DNA of 64,000 nucleotides from an uncultured Eubacteriales bacterium (GCA_900543085.1 UQQF01000001.1:371368-435367), one strand, 5' to 3'; counted from the stretch's first letter, positions 49,900 through 58,749 are shown. Translations and numbers: made by a program. Notes: generated from the letters alone by a model not told the origin.

Positions 49900-51420
49900 T
49901 CACCACAGCACATGCATTTCACCATGCTTGGAGATATAAAGAGGGCTGTGACTGCGGAGATACCTCGCTGTCAGGTCTGGCATTTCTGTTCCACCGCGCC
50001 AAAGCACACGGCAATTTCTAAGCACATCATAGCCGCCGGTACCTGTCGCACGATAATTGCTTGTAACCAGGCGGTATTTGTGCGCTCCAAGCGGCGAGCC
50101 ATCTGGCAGCGTGAGCGAAACCACGCGGTCGCCGACAGGCCGGCGCAAATCGAAAATATAGGAGATACCGGCGTAAAAATCATAATTGTAGTGCTCTATT
50201 TTGGGACGCAGGAACATGTCAGATACGCGCGGGACTCCGTTTTCAAGCGTAAAATACTCCGCGCAGCGCTCGAGTGCTGCGCGTATGACCTCCTCTGTCA
50301 CCTCGAGCACCACGAGTGTGTTGGCAAACAGGTACGCCGCCGTTATACTGCGCATTGTCACCGGCGAGGCAAGGCCGATTGGCTCGTTTCCAAGGCTGGT
50401 GCAGGAAAAGTCAGCGCCTGTGGCGTCGAGCTGCACCAGATTGAAAAGGTCGGCGACGCGGCTGCCGTACAGCGCGGCGTCGAGCTTCCCCTCTGGCGCT
50501 ATGCTCTCGCTGAGCTCGCCCACCGGGCTGTCGAGCCAGCGCTGAACTTCACGCTCGAGTGGCAGGAGCGTGTTGTACGGCTCCGCAGCGCACTTCTCAC
50601 CCGCCGGGAGCACTGTAGATGAGCAGCGCGTCAAACCATCCGAGACGGCGGCGCCAATCTTTATGCAGGCCGGCGCGTTTGCAGGCGGCTGAACAGCGTA
50701 GGTGCCGCTGAGCTCTACGCCCTCCACCTGCATGTGCTGGTGTCCGGTGAGCAGTATATCGTATTCAAGCTCTCGCGCTATCTTGCACGCGACATTCTCA
50801 CCGCTGTTAGAGAGGACTTTCCCTGTGTCCAAATCCTCCTCGAAGCCGCCGTGGTAAATGCATACCGTCACGTCGCAGCGGTTTTTCAGGTATTCATACG
50901 CCCTTGCCACGGCGTCGAAGGCGTCGGTTATGCGCAGCTTTTCCATGTTGCAGGGCTGCTCCCAGACGTTCACAAAGTCCGTTACAGCGCCCGTTATGCC
51001 GACACGCAGCCCGTTTGCAAGCGTGCGCACCGTCCAGGGCCTCACGTTCAGTTCGCCGCCCAAATCGGTCAGGTTTGTACACAGGCACTCGGCGTCCATG
51101 GCGTCAATGAAGTCGCGGAGTGCCTCGTATCCGAAGTTAAAGTCGTGGTTGCCTAGTGTGAAGCAGTCCAATCCCAGCGCGTTGAACGCCGCTGCGACCG
51201 GGTGTACCGGCCACTTGCTGCGGTTTTCAAGGTAGTACTGCGTCAGTGGCGTACCCTGGAGGGAGTCGCCGCCGTCGAGAACGAGTGTGTTGCCGTCCTT
51301 TCGGATTTCACTTGCGAGGTTCAGCAAGCCACTTGCCTCGGGAAGATTCGCCGCATAGTTCACGGGGAAAATGTGCCCGTGCGTGTCCGAGGTGTAGTAA
51401 ATTGTAAATTCCTTAGGCAT
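49900..51420 (-). CDS. 5'-nucleotidase / 2',3'-cyclic phosphodiesterase family metallophosphatase (UshA/YunD-like)
   Basis: 506 residues from the ATG at 51420 behind GAGGGG. Metallophosphatase domain (about 1-290): YYTSDTHGHIFPVNY, VLDGGDSLQGTPLTQY, FTLGNHDFNFGYEAL, CIYHGGFEED and LLTGHQHMQ carry the metal ligands. The C-terminal nucleotidase domain (about 320-506) has ADFSCTSLGNEPIG and FYAGISYIFDLRRPVGDR. It has no signal peptide, unlike periplasmic UshA, so it acts inside the cell. It starts 2 bases after the stop of a phosphonate-type permease gene, tying it to a phosphorus-compound importer. Confidence 0.92.
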   Translation of the reverse strand: MPKEFTIYYTSDTHGHIFPVNYAANLPEASGLLNLASEIRKDGNTLVLDGGDSLQGTPLTQYYLENRSKWPVHPVAAAFNALGLDCFTLGNHDFNFGYEALRDFIDAMDAECLCTNLTDLGGELNVRPWTVRTLANGLRVGITGAVTDFVNVWEQPCNMEKLRITDAFDAVARAYEYLKNRCDVTVCIYHGGFEEDLDTGKVLSNSGENVACKIARELEYDILLTGHQHMQVEGVELSGTYAVQPPANAPACIKIGAAVSDGLTRCSSTVLPAGEKCAAEPYNTLLPLEREVQRWLDSPVGELSESIAPEGKLDAALYGSRVADLFNLVQLDATGADFSCTSLGNEPIGLASPVTMRSITAAYLFANTLVVLEVTEEVIRAALERCAEYFTLENGVPRVSDMFLRPKIEHYNYDFYAGISYIFDLRRPVGDRVVSLTLPDGSPLGAHKYRLVTSNYRATGTGGYDVLRNCRVLWRGGTEMPDLTARYLRSHSPLYISKHGEMHVLW

Positions 51421-51422
51421 GG

Positions 51423-52232
51423 TCAACCCCTCGCCAGTTTGACTCGGATTTTGGTGGAAATCCATTCGATAATCAGCACCAGCACAATGAGCCCTGCGAG
51501 GATAGCCCCCGCCTCCTCCCAGCGGTAGGCGTTCATAGCGAAGATTAGCGGCGCGCCTATGCCGCCCGCGCCCACGAGACCCAGCACCGTGGCGTCGCGC
51601 AGATTTATATCAAAGCGGTATATGGCCGTGGAGGCAAAGTTCGGCATGAGCTGCGGCAGTATGCCATAGCGTATCTTCTGCCAGGTGGTACAGCCCGCGG
51701 CGTCAAGTGACTCGAGCACGTGCACATCCAAGTCCTCAATGGCCTCGATATACATCTTACTTACCATACCGACAGAGCACAGCGACATGGTGAGCAGTCC
51801 TGCAAAAGCACCGGGGCCGGTCACGCGGATAAACATGAGTCCATATACGAAGGCAGGGACGGTACGTATGGCCATGATGGCTATGCGCCCAATGAAGGCC
51901 ACCGGCTTCGGCGTGAGGTTTGAGGCCGAGATGAAGGCCAGAGGGATGGAAATTATCGCGCCCACGACCGTGCCGAGGAAAGCTATGCATATTGTCTCCA
52001 GCAGCAGGTACGGTACGCCCTGTGTCGTGAAATTGAAGAGCAAATCCGTGTCCGGGTGAAAGATGCCCTTGAGTATATTCCATGCTATTACTGCGCCGCT
52101 CTGCGTCGTACCTGCCGTCTCCACGGCCGTTCCGCTCCAGACGAGCAGCGCAATGACCACGAAGGCGACGGCCAGCTCGAATATCCAGCGCTTAGGCCGC
52201 GCCTCATAGGCCTTTGCTATGCGTTCGTTCAT
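51423..52232 (-). CDS. phnE: Phosphonate-type ABC transporter permease (PhnE)
   Basis: 269 residues with about six membrane helices; family text includes FLGTVVGAIISIPLAFISASNL, IAIMAIRTVPAFVYGLMFI and the cytoplasmic loop VLESLDAAGCTTWQKIRYGILPQ. Ends WISTKIRVKLARG. It is the second of two adjacent PhnE paralogues, the usual PhnDCEE arrangement. Confidence 0.92.
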   Translation of the reverse strand: MNERIAKAYEARPKRWIFELAVAFVVIALLVWSGTAVETAGTTQSGAVIAWNILKGIFHPDTDLLFNFTTQGVPYLLLETICIAFLGTVVGAIISIPLAFISASNLTPKPVAFIGRIAIMAIRTVPAFVYGLMFIRVTGPGAFAGLLTMSLCSVGMVSKMYIEAIEDLDVHVLESLDAAGCTTWQKIRYGILPQLMPNFASTAIYRFDINLRDATVLGLVGAGGIGAPLIFAMNAYRWEEAGAILAGLIVLVLIIEWISTKIRVKLARG

Positions 52233-52247
52233 ACTCTGCGCCTCCCA

Positions 52248-53069
52248 TCAAACCAGACGTTTCCTGGCCGCACGGCTTATCGTCTCGATTATGAACACCG
52301 TGACGAACAGCGCCAGAAGTATCATGCCGACGCTCGCGTACTCGCGCCAGCCTATCTTCTCGTTGAGGATGATGCCGAGGCCGCCTGCGCCGACGTAGCC
52401 GAGTATGGAGGCATAACGCACATTGCCCTCGAAACAGAACAGGCAGTTGGAGAGGTACGAGGGCAGCACCTGCGGCACTATGGCGCTTATGAATGCGCGG
52501 GTCTTGGTCGCACCCATGGCCTCCATGGCTTCAAAGGGACCCATATCCACCGTCTCTATCTCCTCGTAGAGTATCTTGCCGATGTAAGCGAAGGTGAAAA
52601 CGGCTATGGCCGTCGTACCCGCGAGAGTTCCGAGGCCGAATACATAGGTCGCTATGAGCGCGGACACCAGCGTTGGCAGAGTGCGGATTATGCTCAGCAG
52701 CAGCCGCACAGCGCTGACAACAATCTTGTTGTGGATTATGTTCGTGCTCGCCAGCATGGCGAAGGGCACCACCAGTACGGAACCTATGAAAGATCCGAGC
52801 AGCGACATCTTAATTGTGTCAAAGAGCGGCTGCCAAATCTGCGGCATATAACTCCACTCCGGTGGAATCATCTCATCAAGGATGACAAAAAACTCGCGTA
52901 TCCTCGTCACAAGCACCGTCATGTTAAAGCCTGTGACGCGCACGGAGATTACCGTCATCGCCAGCAGAACCAGCACGACAAGCGGCATGCGTGAGCGGGG
53001 CTTTTTAATCTGCTTGCCGTTTGCAAGTGTTATCGTTTTCGGAGGGAAGACTTTGTCATAGAGCTTCAT
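52248..53069 (-). CDS. phnE: Phosphonate-type ABC transporter permease (PhnE)
   Basis: 273 residues, with TIKMSLLGSFIGSVLVVPFAM, LLLSIIRTLPTLVSALIATYVFGLG and the cytoplasmic loop FEAMEAMGATKTRAFISAIVPQVLP. The N-terminal KTITLANGKQIKKPRSRMP is cytoplasmic. It overlaps the upstream ATPase gene by 4 bases (start inside its end) and is followed after 15 bases by its paralogue. Confidence 0.92.
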   Translation of the reverse strand: MKLYDKVFPPKTITLANGKQIKKPRSRMPLVVLVLLAMTVISVRVTGFNMTVLVTRIREFFVILDEMIPPEWSYMPQIWQPLFDTIKMSLLGSFIGSVLVVPFAMLASTNIIHNKIVVSAVRLLLSIIRTLPTLVSALIATYVFGLGTLAGTTAIAVFTFAYIGKILYEEIETVDMGPFEAMEAMGATKTRAFISAIVPQVLPSYLSNCLFCFEGNVRYASILGYVGAGGLGIILNEKIGWREYASVGMILLALFVTVFIIETISRAARKRLV

Positions 53070-53818
53070 GACTCACTCTCCTCGCCGCCCTGGTAAATGG
53101 AGTCGAGCACCTGCTGCGTCACATTCTCCACCGTTCCGTCGTAGACTATCTCGCCCGCGCGTATACCGACGACACGGCTGGCATATTGCAGCGCAAGCTC
53201 CACATGGTGGATGTTTATGAGCACGGTTATGTTCATGTCGCGGTTTATGCGCTTGAAGTCGTCCATGACCTGCTTGGCCGTCACGGGGTCCAGCGAGGCG
53301 ACCGGCTCGTCGGCGAGTATTATCTGCGGGTTTTGCGCAAGCGTACGGGCAAGCGCCACGCGCTGCTGCTGACCTCCGGAGAGCTGATCAGCGCGCACAA
53401 AAGCCTTGTCGAGTATACCGACCTTGTCGAGCGAGTCGAGGGCCTTGAGTTTCTCGTCCTTTGTGAAGATTCCAAATGTCGCGCGCCACCAGGGCATGTC
53501 GGGTACAAAGGCCGTCAACACATTCTTGATAACTGTCGTGCGCGTAATGAGGTTGAACGACTGGAATATCATGCCGATGCACCGGCGGAAAGCACGCAAG
53601 CTCTTTCCGTGCAGCGTCATTACGTCCGTGCCGTCGACGGTGAGCGTCCCTTCAGTGATGTCGTGCATGCGGTTTATTGTGCGGATAAGCGTACTCTTGC
53701 CCGCGCCGGACAGGCCGATGATGGCGACGAACTCGCCCTGCTCTATAGTAAGGTTTATATTTTTGAGCGCCTCAAAGCCGTTTGGATAGCGCTTGCTTAC
53801 ATTCTCAAATTTTATCAT
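53066..53818 (-). CDS. phnC: Phosphonate-type ABC transporter ATPase (PhnC)
   Basis: 250 residues from ATG 53818 behind GAGGGGAAG. Walker A is IIGLSGAGKSTLIRTINRM, the signature is DQLSGGQQQRVALARTLAQ, and Walker B is IILADEPVASLDPVTAKQVMDD. The IFQSFNLITRTTVIKNVL Q-loop text is typical of PhnC. It energises the two PhnE permeases. It overlaps the first phnE gene by 4 bases. Confidence 0.94.
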   Translation of the reverse strand: MIKFENVSKRYPNGFEALKNINLTIEQGEFVAIIGLSGAGKSTLIRTINRMHDITEGTLTVDGTDVMTLHGKSLRAFRRCIGMIFQSFNLITRTTVIKNVLTAFVPDMPWWRATFGIFTKDEKLKALDSLDKVGILDKAFVRADQLSGGQQQRVALARTLAQNPQIILADEPVASLDPVTAKQVMDDFKRINRDMNITVLINIHHVELALQYASRVVGIRAGEIVYDGTVENVTQQVLDSIYQGGEESES

Positions 53819-53841
53819 GTCTTCCCCTCTCGCTCTAAATA

Positions 53842-53869
53842 AGGGAGGAGGGCCGAGGCCTTCCTCCCT
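53842..53869 (-). terminator. Hairpin between phnD-type and phnC-type genes
   Basis: AGGGAGGAGGGCC and GGCCTTCCTCCCT form a stem of about 13 bp (one G-U) around GA. It is the fourth case in the window of a hairpin directly after a binding-protein gene. Confidence 0.6.
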
Positions 53870-53899
53870 CAAACGGAGAATAATGGTGTTGTGTTTTTC

Positions 53900-54979
53900 T
53901 CAGGCGGCGCTGTTGAGAGACTGAATCATCTCCTGAGCCGCACGCTCGGAGTCGTAGTCGGAACTCTGGGCAGGCAGGTAGCCGTTGTGGCTGTAGATGG
54001 CAATGACTTCCTTGCCCTCCTCGGTGTTGCCGATGTTGATGAAGGCCTGGGTCAGCGCCTCCTTGAAGTCGTCGGTCATTATCGGGGAGGTCTTGCTGAC
54101 GCTGATGGTGTCGTTGTAGATGGCAGGAGTGACGCCGACAACGGCGGTGTCGTCCCAGATGCTGTTGGTCATGCCGTACTCACCAGTCCACTCGTCCTCA
54201 TAGTCGCGGCGGGCGTCGGCGTAGGTGCAGAGGATGTCGACCTGGCCGGAGGCAAGGCGGGCAAAGGCGCTGCCATAGGAGTCGGACTGCACAACGTGGT
54301 CAAGGTCGGTTATGTTCTTGCCGAAATTCTCCTGCAGCCAGAGGGACGGATAGATATAGCCCGCAGGGGAAGAGGAGTTGGCGACAGACCAGTTGGCGCT
54401 GTTTACATCGTCCCAGGTGAGCTCCTCACCGGCGTTTATCTTGGCAGCGAGTTCCTGACCCTTCGCGGAGGGGCCTGCAATCATAAGCGCACGGTAGCTG
54501 GTAACCTGCTCGGTGGTGGGCTCTGTGGGGGCGTTGTCGTTCCAGTCCTTGGCGCTGTCGGAGTCGATGGACAGGCCGTCACGGGTGGCGGTCAGAATAA
54601 CATCGCAGCCGTCATCGTAGAGAACGTAGGTGCCGCCGGGGATCAGGCCAACGTCGGCGGTACCTGCGGAGAGCGCCTCGCCGACAGCCTCATAGCTGGT
54701 ACCAACGGTGATGTCGACTTCCTTGACGTCATAGCCGAGCTTGGCAAGCTCGTCGGTGAGCAGCTGCTTGAGCGGCTCGGTGGCGGTTATTATCTCCTCG
54801 GGCTCCCTGGACGGGACGAAGGCGACGCGCAGGGTGTCGATGGTTGTGTTCGCAGCGGGTTCGCCGCTGACGGCTGCGCCGTCGTCAGTGGGAGTGGCAG
54901 ACGGAGTATCTGTACCGCAGCCGGCGAGCAGTCCTACACACAGTGCTGCAATCAGCAGGAGCACAAGTGTCTTTTTCAT
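53900..54979 (-). CDS. phnD: Phosphonate-type ABC transporter binding lipoprotein (PhnD)
   Basis: 359 residues from ATG 54979 behind GGAGGAACG. Lipoprotein signal TLVLLLIAALCVGLLAGCG with lipobox LAGC, a short Asp/Thr/Ser spacer, then the PhnD fold: LRVAFVPSREPEEIITATEPLK, VDITVGTSYEAVGEAL, TADVGLIPGGTYVLY and SGQVDILCTYADARRDYEDEW. PhnD proteins bind phosphonates, phosphite or related anions. No C-P lyase, phosphonatase or phosphite dehydrogenase gene is nearby; instead two phosphoesterases follow, so the ligand may be an organophosphate. Confidence 0.92.
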   Translation of the reverse strand: MKKTLVLLLIAALCVGLLAGCGTDTPSATPTDDGAAVSGEPAANTTIDTLRVAFVPSREPEEIITATEPLKQLLTDELAKLGYDVKEVDITVGTSYEAVGEALSAGTADVGLIPGGTYVLYDDGCDVILTATRDGLSIDSDSAKDWNDNAPTEPTTEQVTSYRALMIAGPSAKGQELAAKINAGEELTWDDVNSANWSVANSSSPAGYIYPSLWLQENFGKNITDLDHVVQSDSYGSAFARLASGQVDILCTYADARRDYEDEWTGEYGMTNSIWDDTAVVGVTPAIYNDTISVSKTSPIMTDDFKEALTQAFINIGNTEEGKEVIAIYSHNGYLPAQSSDYDSERAAQEMIQSLNSAA

Positions 54980-55051
54980 GTCGTTCCTCCTTGAATTATA
55001 CATCTTTGAGCAATCTATTGTAAGAGGCATACCTCTTGCAACCATAAATAT

Positions 55052-56029
55052 TTAAGCCGTGTCGCCTATCTTCAAATTTGGCGGCACCATCACGGTGACG
55101 GCCTGGCTGCGTCTCTGGCTTATACGGCTGAATAACAAATCCAGCGCACTCTCCCAAACGTAGTCCGGATACATCTCAAGGCATGTTCCGGTGGGCCATG
55201 TGCTCTCCAGCGTCTGTATGTCGTGGTAGATTATAACGGCGGTGTCCTTAGGCACGCGTATGCCCAGCTCACGAAATGCCTCAAACGCACCCTCAGCGAC
55301 CTCGTCGCTGCCGAGCAGCACGGCTTCGGCCAAGGTGTTATTCTCTGCCGCGCTCTTTGCAAGGGCGTAGCCGCTCTCTCGGCTTATCTCGCCGACGTGG
55401 AAAAGTCGCTCGTCATAAGAGTTGCGGCTTTTCAGTATGCTCTTGAGTCCCTCAAGTCGGTTCACGCCGATACGCCAGTTGGAACCTTCGTATATTCCAC
55501 CGATATAGCCAAGATTTCTGTAGCGCTTTTTGTCCAGCAAATATTCAACAATCTGCTCATGACCGCGCTTGAAGTCTACTTGCACCTGGTCGAACTCGTA
55601 ACTCTGCTGGTCGGAATTCACGAACACTATGGCAAATGACAGCGAGCGCAGAAAATCAATCTCTTCGGGACTGAACACACCCAGCGCTATAACGCCATCC
55701 ACTTTTTGAGGCTGGCCGAAATCCAGGCGGGTAAAGGCGATGTCGTATTTGTCAGTCATCATCTGCACCAGGCATGACAGAGACGAAAGCCTGACATTCT
55801 GCCTGTCCGGCCTCACGATACGCCAGTCAGCAACGCCTATTACAAGGTGCGTCTTATGCTCAGCTGCTTTGCGCTGCCTCGGCGAGACATAGCCGAGCGC
55901 GTGCGCAGCCTGAAAAATGCGTACTCTTACTTCGGGACTGACGGAGATGTTCTCGTCCTTGTTGAGCACCCTGGAAACCGCCGCCGCCGAAACCTGCGCC
56001 GCTTGAGCAACATCCTTTATGGTTGCCAT
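55052..56029 (-). CDS. LacI family regulator of the phn-type operon
   Basis: 325 residues from ATG 56029, 5 bases after GGGGGGAT. The DNA-binding domain is TIKDVAQAAQVSAAAVSRVLNKDENISVSPEVR (about 2-34) and the hinge region continues to ALGYVSPRQRK. The effector domain follows (VDGVIALGVFSPEE, YIGGIYEGSNWRIGV, VAEGAFEAFRELGIRVPKDTAVIIYHD). It is the first gene of the unit, before the PhnD-type gene, so it probably regulates the operon and itself. A LacI regulator is unusual for phosphonate transport, which supports a sugar- or polyol-phosphate ligand. Confidence 0.93.
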   Translation of the reverse strand: MATIKDVAQAAQVSAAAVSRVLNKDENISVSPEVRVRIFQAAHALGYVSPRQRKAAEHKTHLVIGVADWRIVRPDRQNVRLSSLSCLVQMMTDKYDIAFTRLDFGQPQKVDGVIALGVFSPEEIDFLRSLSFAIVFVNSDQQSYEFDQVQVDFKRGHEQIVEYLLDKKRYRNLGYIGGIYEGSNWRIGVNRLEGLKSILKSRNSYDERLFHVGEISRESGYALAKSAAENNTLAEAVLLGSDEVAEGAFEAFRELGIRVPKDTAVIIYHDIQTLESTWPTGTCLEMYPDYVWESALDLLFSRISQRRSQAVTVMVPPNLKIGDTA

Positions 56030-56061
56030 CAAATCCCCCCTTGCTTTTCGCTTCTATGGCT

Positions 56062-56089
56062 ATTATAACAGGCCTCGACATGAAGTCAA
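56062..56089 (-). promoter_or_regulatory. Promoter of the lacI-phnDCEE operon
   Basis: TTGACT (56089-56084) and TATAAT (56067-56062) on the - strand are 16 bases apart, the best promoter in this region. Confidence 0.75.
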
Positions 56090-56093
56090 TATA

Positions 56094-56114
56094 TTTTACT
56101 AAACTTTTACTAAA
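56094..56114. promoter_or_regulatory. Tandem direct repeat next to the -35 box, possible regulator site
   Basis: TTTTACTAAA occurs twice, at 56094-56103 and 56105-56114, with an 11-base period, immediately upstream of the operon promoter. One helical turn between copies suggests two protein molecules on one DNA face. Confidence 0.5.
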
Positions 56115-56187
56115 TAATAACGCCGCCTTTTTATTCCCCTAATTCTGAACAAAACAATCTCACTTTTCCGGAGCCTCAGCAACGCAA

Positions 56188-56219
56188 AACATCCCGGATG
56201 CTCAGGCATCCGGGATGTT
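56188..56219. terminator. Terminator after second lacI gene
   Basis: AACATCCCGGATGC and its exact mate form a 14-bp stem with a 4-base loop; the - strand continues into TTTTGCG. Confidence 0.75.
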
Positions 56220-56271
56220 ATACGCACATACATGGTAACTATGTATAGAAGTGCGCCCTTGCGCGCCGACG

Positions 56272-57270
56272 TCAAATCAGGTGGGTGCTTTTTCCTACAA
56301 TCAGGCTCGGCAGGGTGGTAAAACTCTGAACTCGCAGCTCGGGCTTTTTCAGTTCCTGCAAAAGCTGCTTTGCAGCCACGCGACCCATGTCGCGCACGTC
56401 TATCTGCACCAGAGTCGGTTCGGGCACAATGAGCGGGCTGTACGGGTAACGGTCAAAGGTTATAAGCTGCACGCCGTCAGGGATACTCACTCCGAGCTCA
56501 TGTGCCGCCTCGGCGAAGGCAAAGGCGAGCAGGTTGCTGCTGCACACCACGGCATCCGGCCTGTCCGGAGCCGTCAGCAGCTCAAAAGCGGCGGCGCGCC
56601 CAGATTGCAGCGTGCCGTCCGTGTGCTTTATCCAGCTCTCGCGATATTCGCAGCCATTCTCCTCCGCAGCGGCACGGAAGCCCGCAAGACGCTCATTGGA
56701 TATGTCATCCGTCTCCAGCGCGCCTATGAAAGCCACGTCACGGCAGCCGCACCCTGAGAGGTGCTCGACCGCGATACGCCCTCCGAGGGCGTTGTCCGTA
56801 TCAACCCAGTTTATGCGCGTGTCGCTCGGGTGGCCTATCACTATGTGGGGGAATTTCCGGGTGACAAGGAGCTGATGGATTGGCTTTGTCAGCGCGCCGC
56901 CGTGGACTATGAGCCCATCTGCGGCTCGCGACAGCATTATCTGCTCCACATCCGTAATCGTCGCGTCCAGCAGCATCAGGCTGTACCCTTTTTTGCTCAG
57001 TGCCTCCTGAACCCCGCACATGATGTCAAAAAGGTGCGGATTGGTGTATGGCTCAAACTCTTCGAGCTTGGCCAAAAAAGCGATGCAGCGCGCGCTTTTC
57101 CTGGCAAGCCCAGCAGCGCGGCTGTTTGGGGCATACTCAAGCCGCCGCATTATTTCCTTTACCCTCAGCGTTGTCGCCTCGGATATACCGGGCATGTCGT
57201 TTATTACCCTGCTGACGGTGGAAATACTGACCCCGGCTTCGCGGGCGACGTCTTTAATGGTAACTGGCAT
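56272..57270 (-). CDS. LacI family regulator of the alpha-glucan operon
   Basis: 332 residues from ATG 57270, which is 6 bases after GGAGGG; the ATG at 57276 directly abuts that site and is less likely. DNA-binding domain VTIKDVAREAGVSISTVSRVI (about 2-22), hinge NSRAAGLARKSAR, effector domain with AADGLIVHGGALT, DVAFIGALETDDISNERLAGF and VQLITFDRYPYSPLIVPEPT. It is divergent from the CUT1/GH13 operon, with operator-like palindromes before both genes. It probably acts like MalR, released by maltodextrin. Confidence 0.93.
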   Translation of the reverse strand: MPVTIKDVAREAGVSISTVSRVINDMPGISEATTLRVKEIMRRLEYAPNSRAAGLARKSARCIAFLAKLEEFEPYTNPHLFDIMCGVQEALSKKGYSLMLLDATITDVEQIMLSRAADGLIVHGGALTKPIHQLLVTRKFPHIVIGHPSDTRINWVDTDNALGGRIAVEHLSGCGCRDVAFIGALETDDISNERLAGFRAAAEENGCEYRESWIKHTDGTLQSGRAAAFELLTAPDRPDAVVCSSNLLAFAFAEAAHELGVSIPDGVQLITFDRYPYSPLIVPEPTLVQIDVRDMGRVAAKQLLQELKKPELRVQSFTTLPSLIVGKSTHLI

Positions 57271-57292
57271 TTTCATCCCTCCACAGCATTAT

Positions 57293-57308
57293 AGTATAAC
57301 GTTTTCAT
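57293..57308. promoter_or_regulatory. LacI-type half-conserved operator near the lacI start
   Basis: AGTATAACGTTTTCAT is an imperfect palindrome around AACGTT, related to the perfect site at 57423. It lies just upstream of the regulator's ribosome binding site and suggests autoregulation. Confidence 0.55.
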
Positions 57309-57339
57309 AAATAAATCAAGAGAAATATCGCAATTTCTA

Positions 57340-57368
57340 TTGACTTACACAAATATTGTAGTTATACT
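57340..57368 (+). promoter_or_regulatory. Promoter of the alpha-glucan ABC/GH13 operon
   Basis: TTGACT (57340-57345) and TATACT (57363-57368) with 17-base spacing. The perfect operator lies about 60 bases downstream. Confidence 0.75.
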
Positions 57369-57422
57369 TCAAATCAAGAGGTGCGTATTGTACAAGTTTT
57401 TCACTTATATCAAGCATTATTA

Positions 57423-57438
57423 AGTAAAACGTTTTACT
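57423..57438. promoter_or_regulatory. Perfect LacI-type operator before the binding-protein gene
   Basis: AGTAAAACGTTTTACT is a perfect 16-bp palindrome with central CG, downstream of the promoter and 28 bases before the gene start, a roadblock position. Confidence 0.75.
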
Positions 57439-57465
57439 ATATTGATTAGAACGGAGGATGAAAAA

Positions 57466-58734
57466 ATGAAGAAATTCCTTGCCATACTGCTCAGCGCCCT
57501 GATGCTTATGACACTGCTCGCAGCCTGCGGAACCTCAAACGAACCCAGCGGTGAGAGCGCCGCGCCCGCATCGGAAGCGCCGGAGTCGGAAACGCCGGCT
57601 GAACCCGTAGAGCTTACAGTCTGGCACGACAACGACGAAGCCCTCATGCAGGCGATGGCCGACGCCGCAAACGCGAAGCTCGAGGGGACGGGTGTGACGC
57701 TTACCTTTGAAAAGCGCACCGGCCTTTCCGACCAGCTCAAGCTCTACGGCGGCGACGCGGCCAACGGCCCCGACATGTACCTGTGGGCGCATGACAGCCT
57801 CGGCACATTTGTGGCGATGGACATTCTCGAACCGCTCACTAACCTCATTGACGAGAGCGTACTTGCCGACGACCTGCCGCTGACCGTTGAAGCCGGTCAG
57901 ATAGACGGCACTCAGTACCTGCTCCCCGTGTACTTCGAGACTCTGCTCTTCCTCTACAACAAGGACCTCTGGCAGGGCGACATACCCGCGACGACCGAGG
58001 AGCTATATGAGTACATGGTAGCCAACACAGATACCGCCGCCGGAACTTATGCAGTCGTCAACCAGCACTCGACTTCGTATAACGTCTCGCCCTTTATAAA
58101 CGGTTTCGGCGGGTACATACTTGACGATGATGGCAACCCGGGACTCAACGACCCCAAAACCATCGAGGCTGTGGAGTACAACAAGAAATTCGCCGACCTG
58201 GAAGCCGACGGAGATTACAACACTGTCACGACCCTCTTCAATGAGGGCAAGGCTCAGGCCATAATCGGCGGACCTTGGCTCGTCGCCGGGATTCGTGCCG
58301 CTGGCATTGACCTCGGTGTGGCGTCGCTCTCCGACATGACTCTTCCCAACGGAGAGCCGATGGCCCCCTTCTCCGGCGTCCAGGGCATCGGCGTCATGAA
58401 AGTAGCCGCGGAGACGAAGGGTGACGCGATTGCGTTGGCTCTTGAGGCTCTCGCTTCGCCCGAGGTGGGCGTCGCCCTCGCGAAGGCCGGCGGATGCGCC
58501 CCGGCGAACTCGCTCTCTTATGATTACCCGGACGTTGCCGCCGACGAGATAATAGCGGCGATTGAGCGCACGGCAGATACCGCCCAGCCCATGCCTAACG
58601 CTGCAGAGATGAACGTTATGTGGGGTCCGGTTGACAGCATGCTTGCCGCTGTCAACAAAAACGGCCAGGACGCGGCGTCTGCTGCCGAGGAAGCTCAGGC
58701 CGCGGCTCTTCAGGCCATAGCGGATATGCAGTGA
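57466..58734 (+). CDS. Maltodextrin-type ABC transporter solute-binding lipoprotein
   Basis: 422 residues from ATG 57466 behind CGGAGGATG. Lipoprotein signal FLAILLSALMLMTLLAACG with lipobox LAAC, an Ala/Glu/Ser/Pro spacer, then a MalE-like fold: VELTVWHDNDEALMQAMADA, GPDMYLWAHDSLGTFV, YLLPVYFETLLFLYNKDLW and AQAIIGGPWLVAGIRAAGID, wording close to maltose/maltodextrin-binding proteins. First gene of the operon with two permeases and GH13. Confidence 0.93.
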   Translation: MKKFLAILLSALMLMTLLAACGTSNEPSGESAAPASEAPESETPAEPVELTVWHDNDEALMQAMADAANAKLEGTGVTLTFEKRTGLSDQLKLYGGDAANGPDMYLWAHDSLGTFVAMDILEPLTNLIDESVLADDLPLTVEAGQIDGTQYLLPVYFETLLFLYNKDLWQGDIPATTEELYEYMVANTDTAAGTYAVVNQHSTSYNVSPFINGFGGYILDDDGNPGLNDPKTIEAVEYNKKFADLEADGDYNTVTTLFNEGKAQAIIGGPWLVAGIRAAGIDLGVASLSDMTLPNGEPMAPFSGVQGIGVMKVAAETKGDAIALALEALASPEVGVALAKAGGCAPANSLSYDYPDVAADEIIAAIERTADTAQPMPNAAEMNVMWGPVDSMLAAVNKNGQDAASAAEEAQAAALQAIADMQ

Positions 58735-58749
58735 GAATGGATGAATTAA

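Noticed and set aside
49900..56029. Classical phosphonate catabolism operon
   Set aside because: Only transport genes of the phn type are present; no C-P lyase, phosphonatase or aminotransferase gene is nearby.
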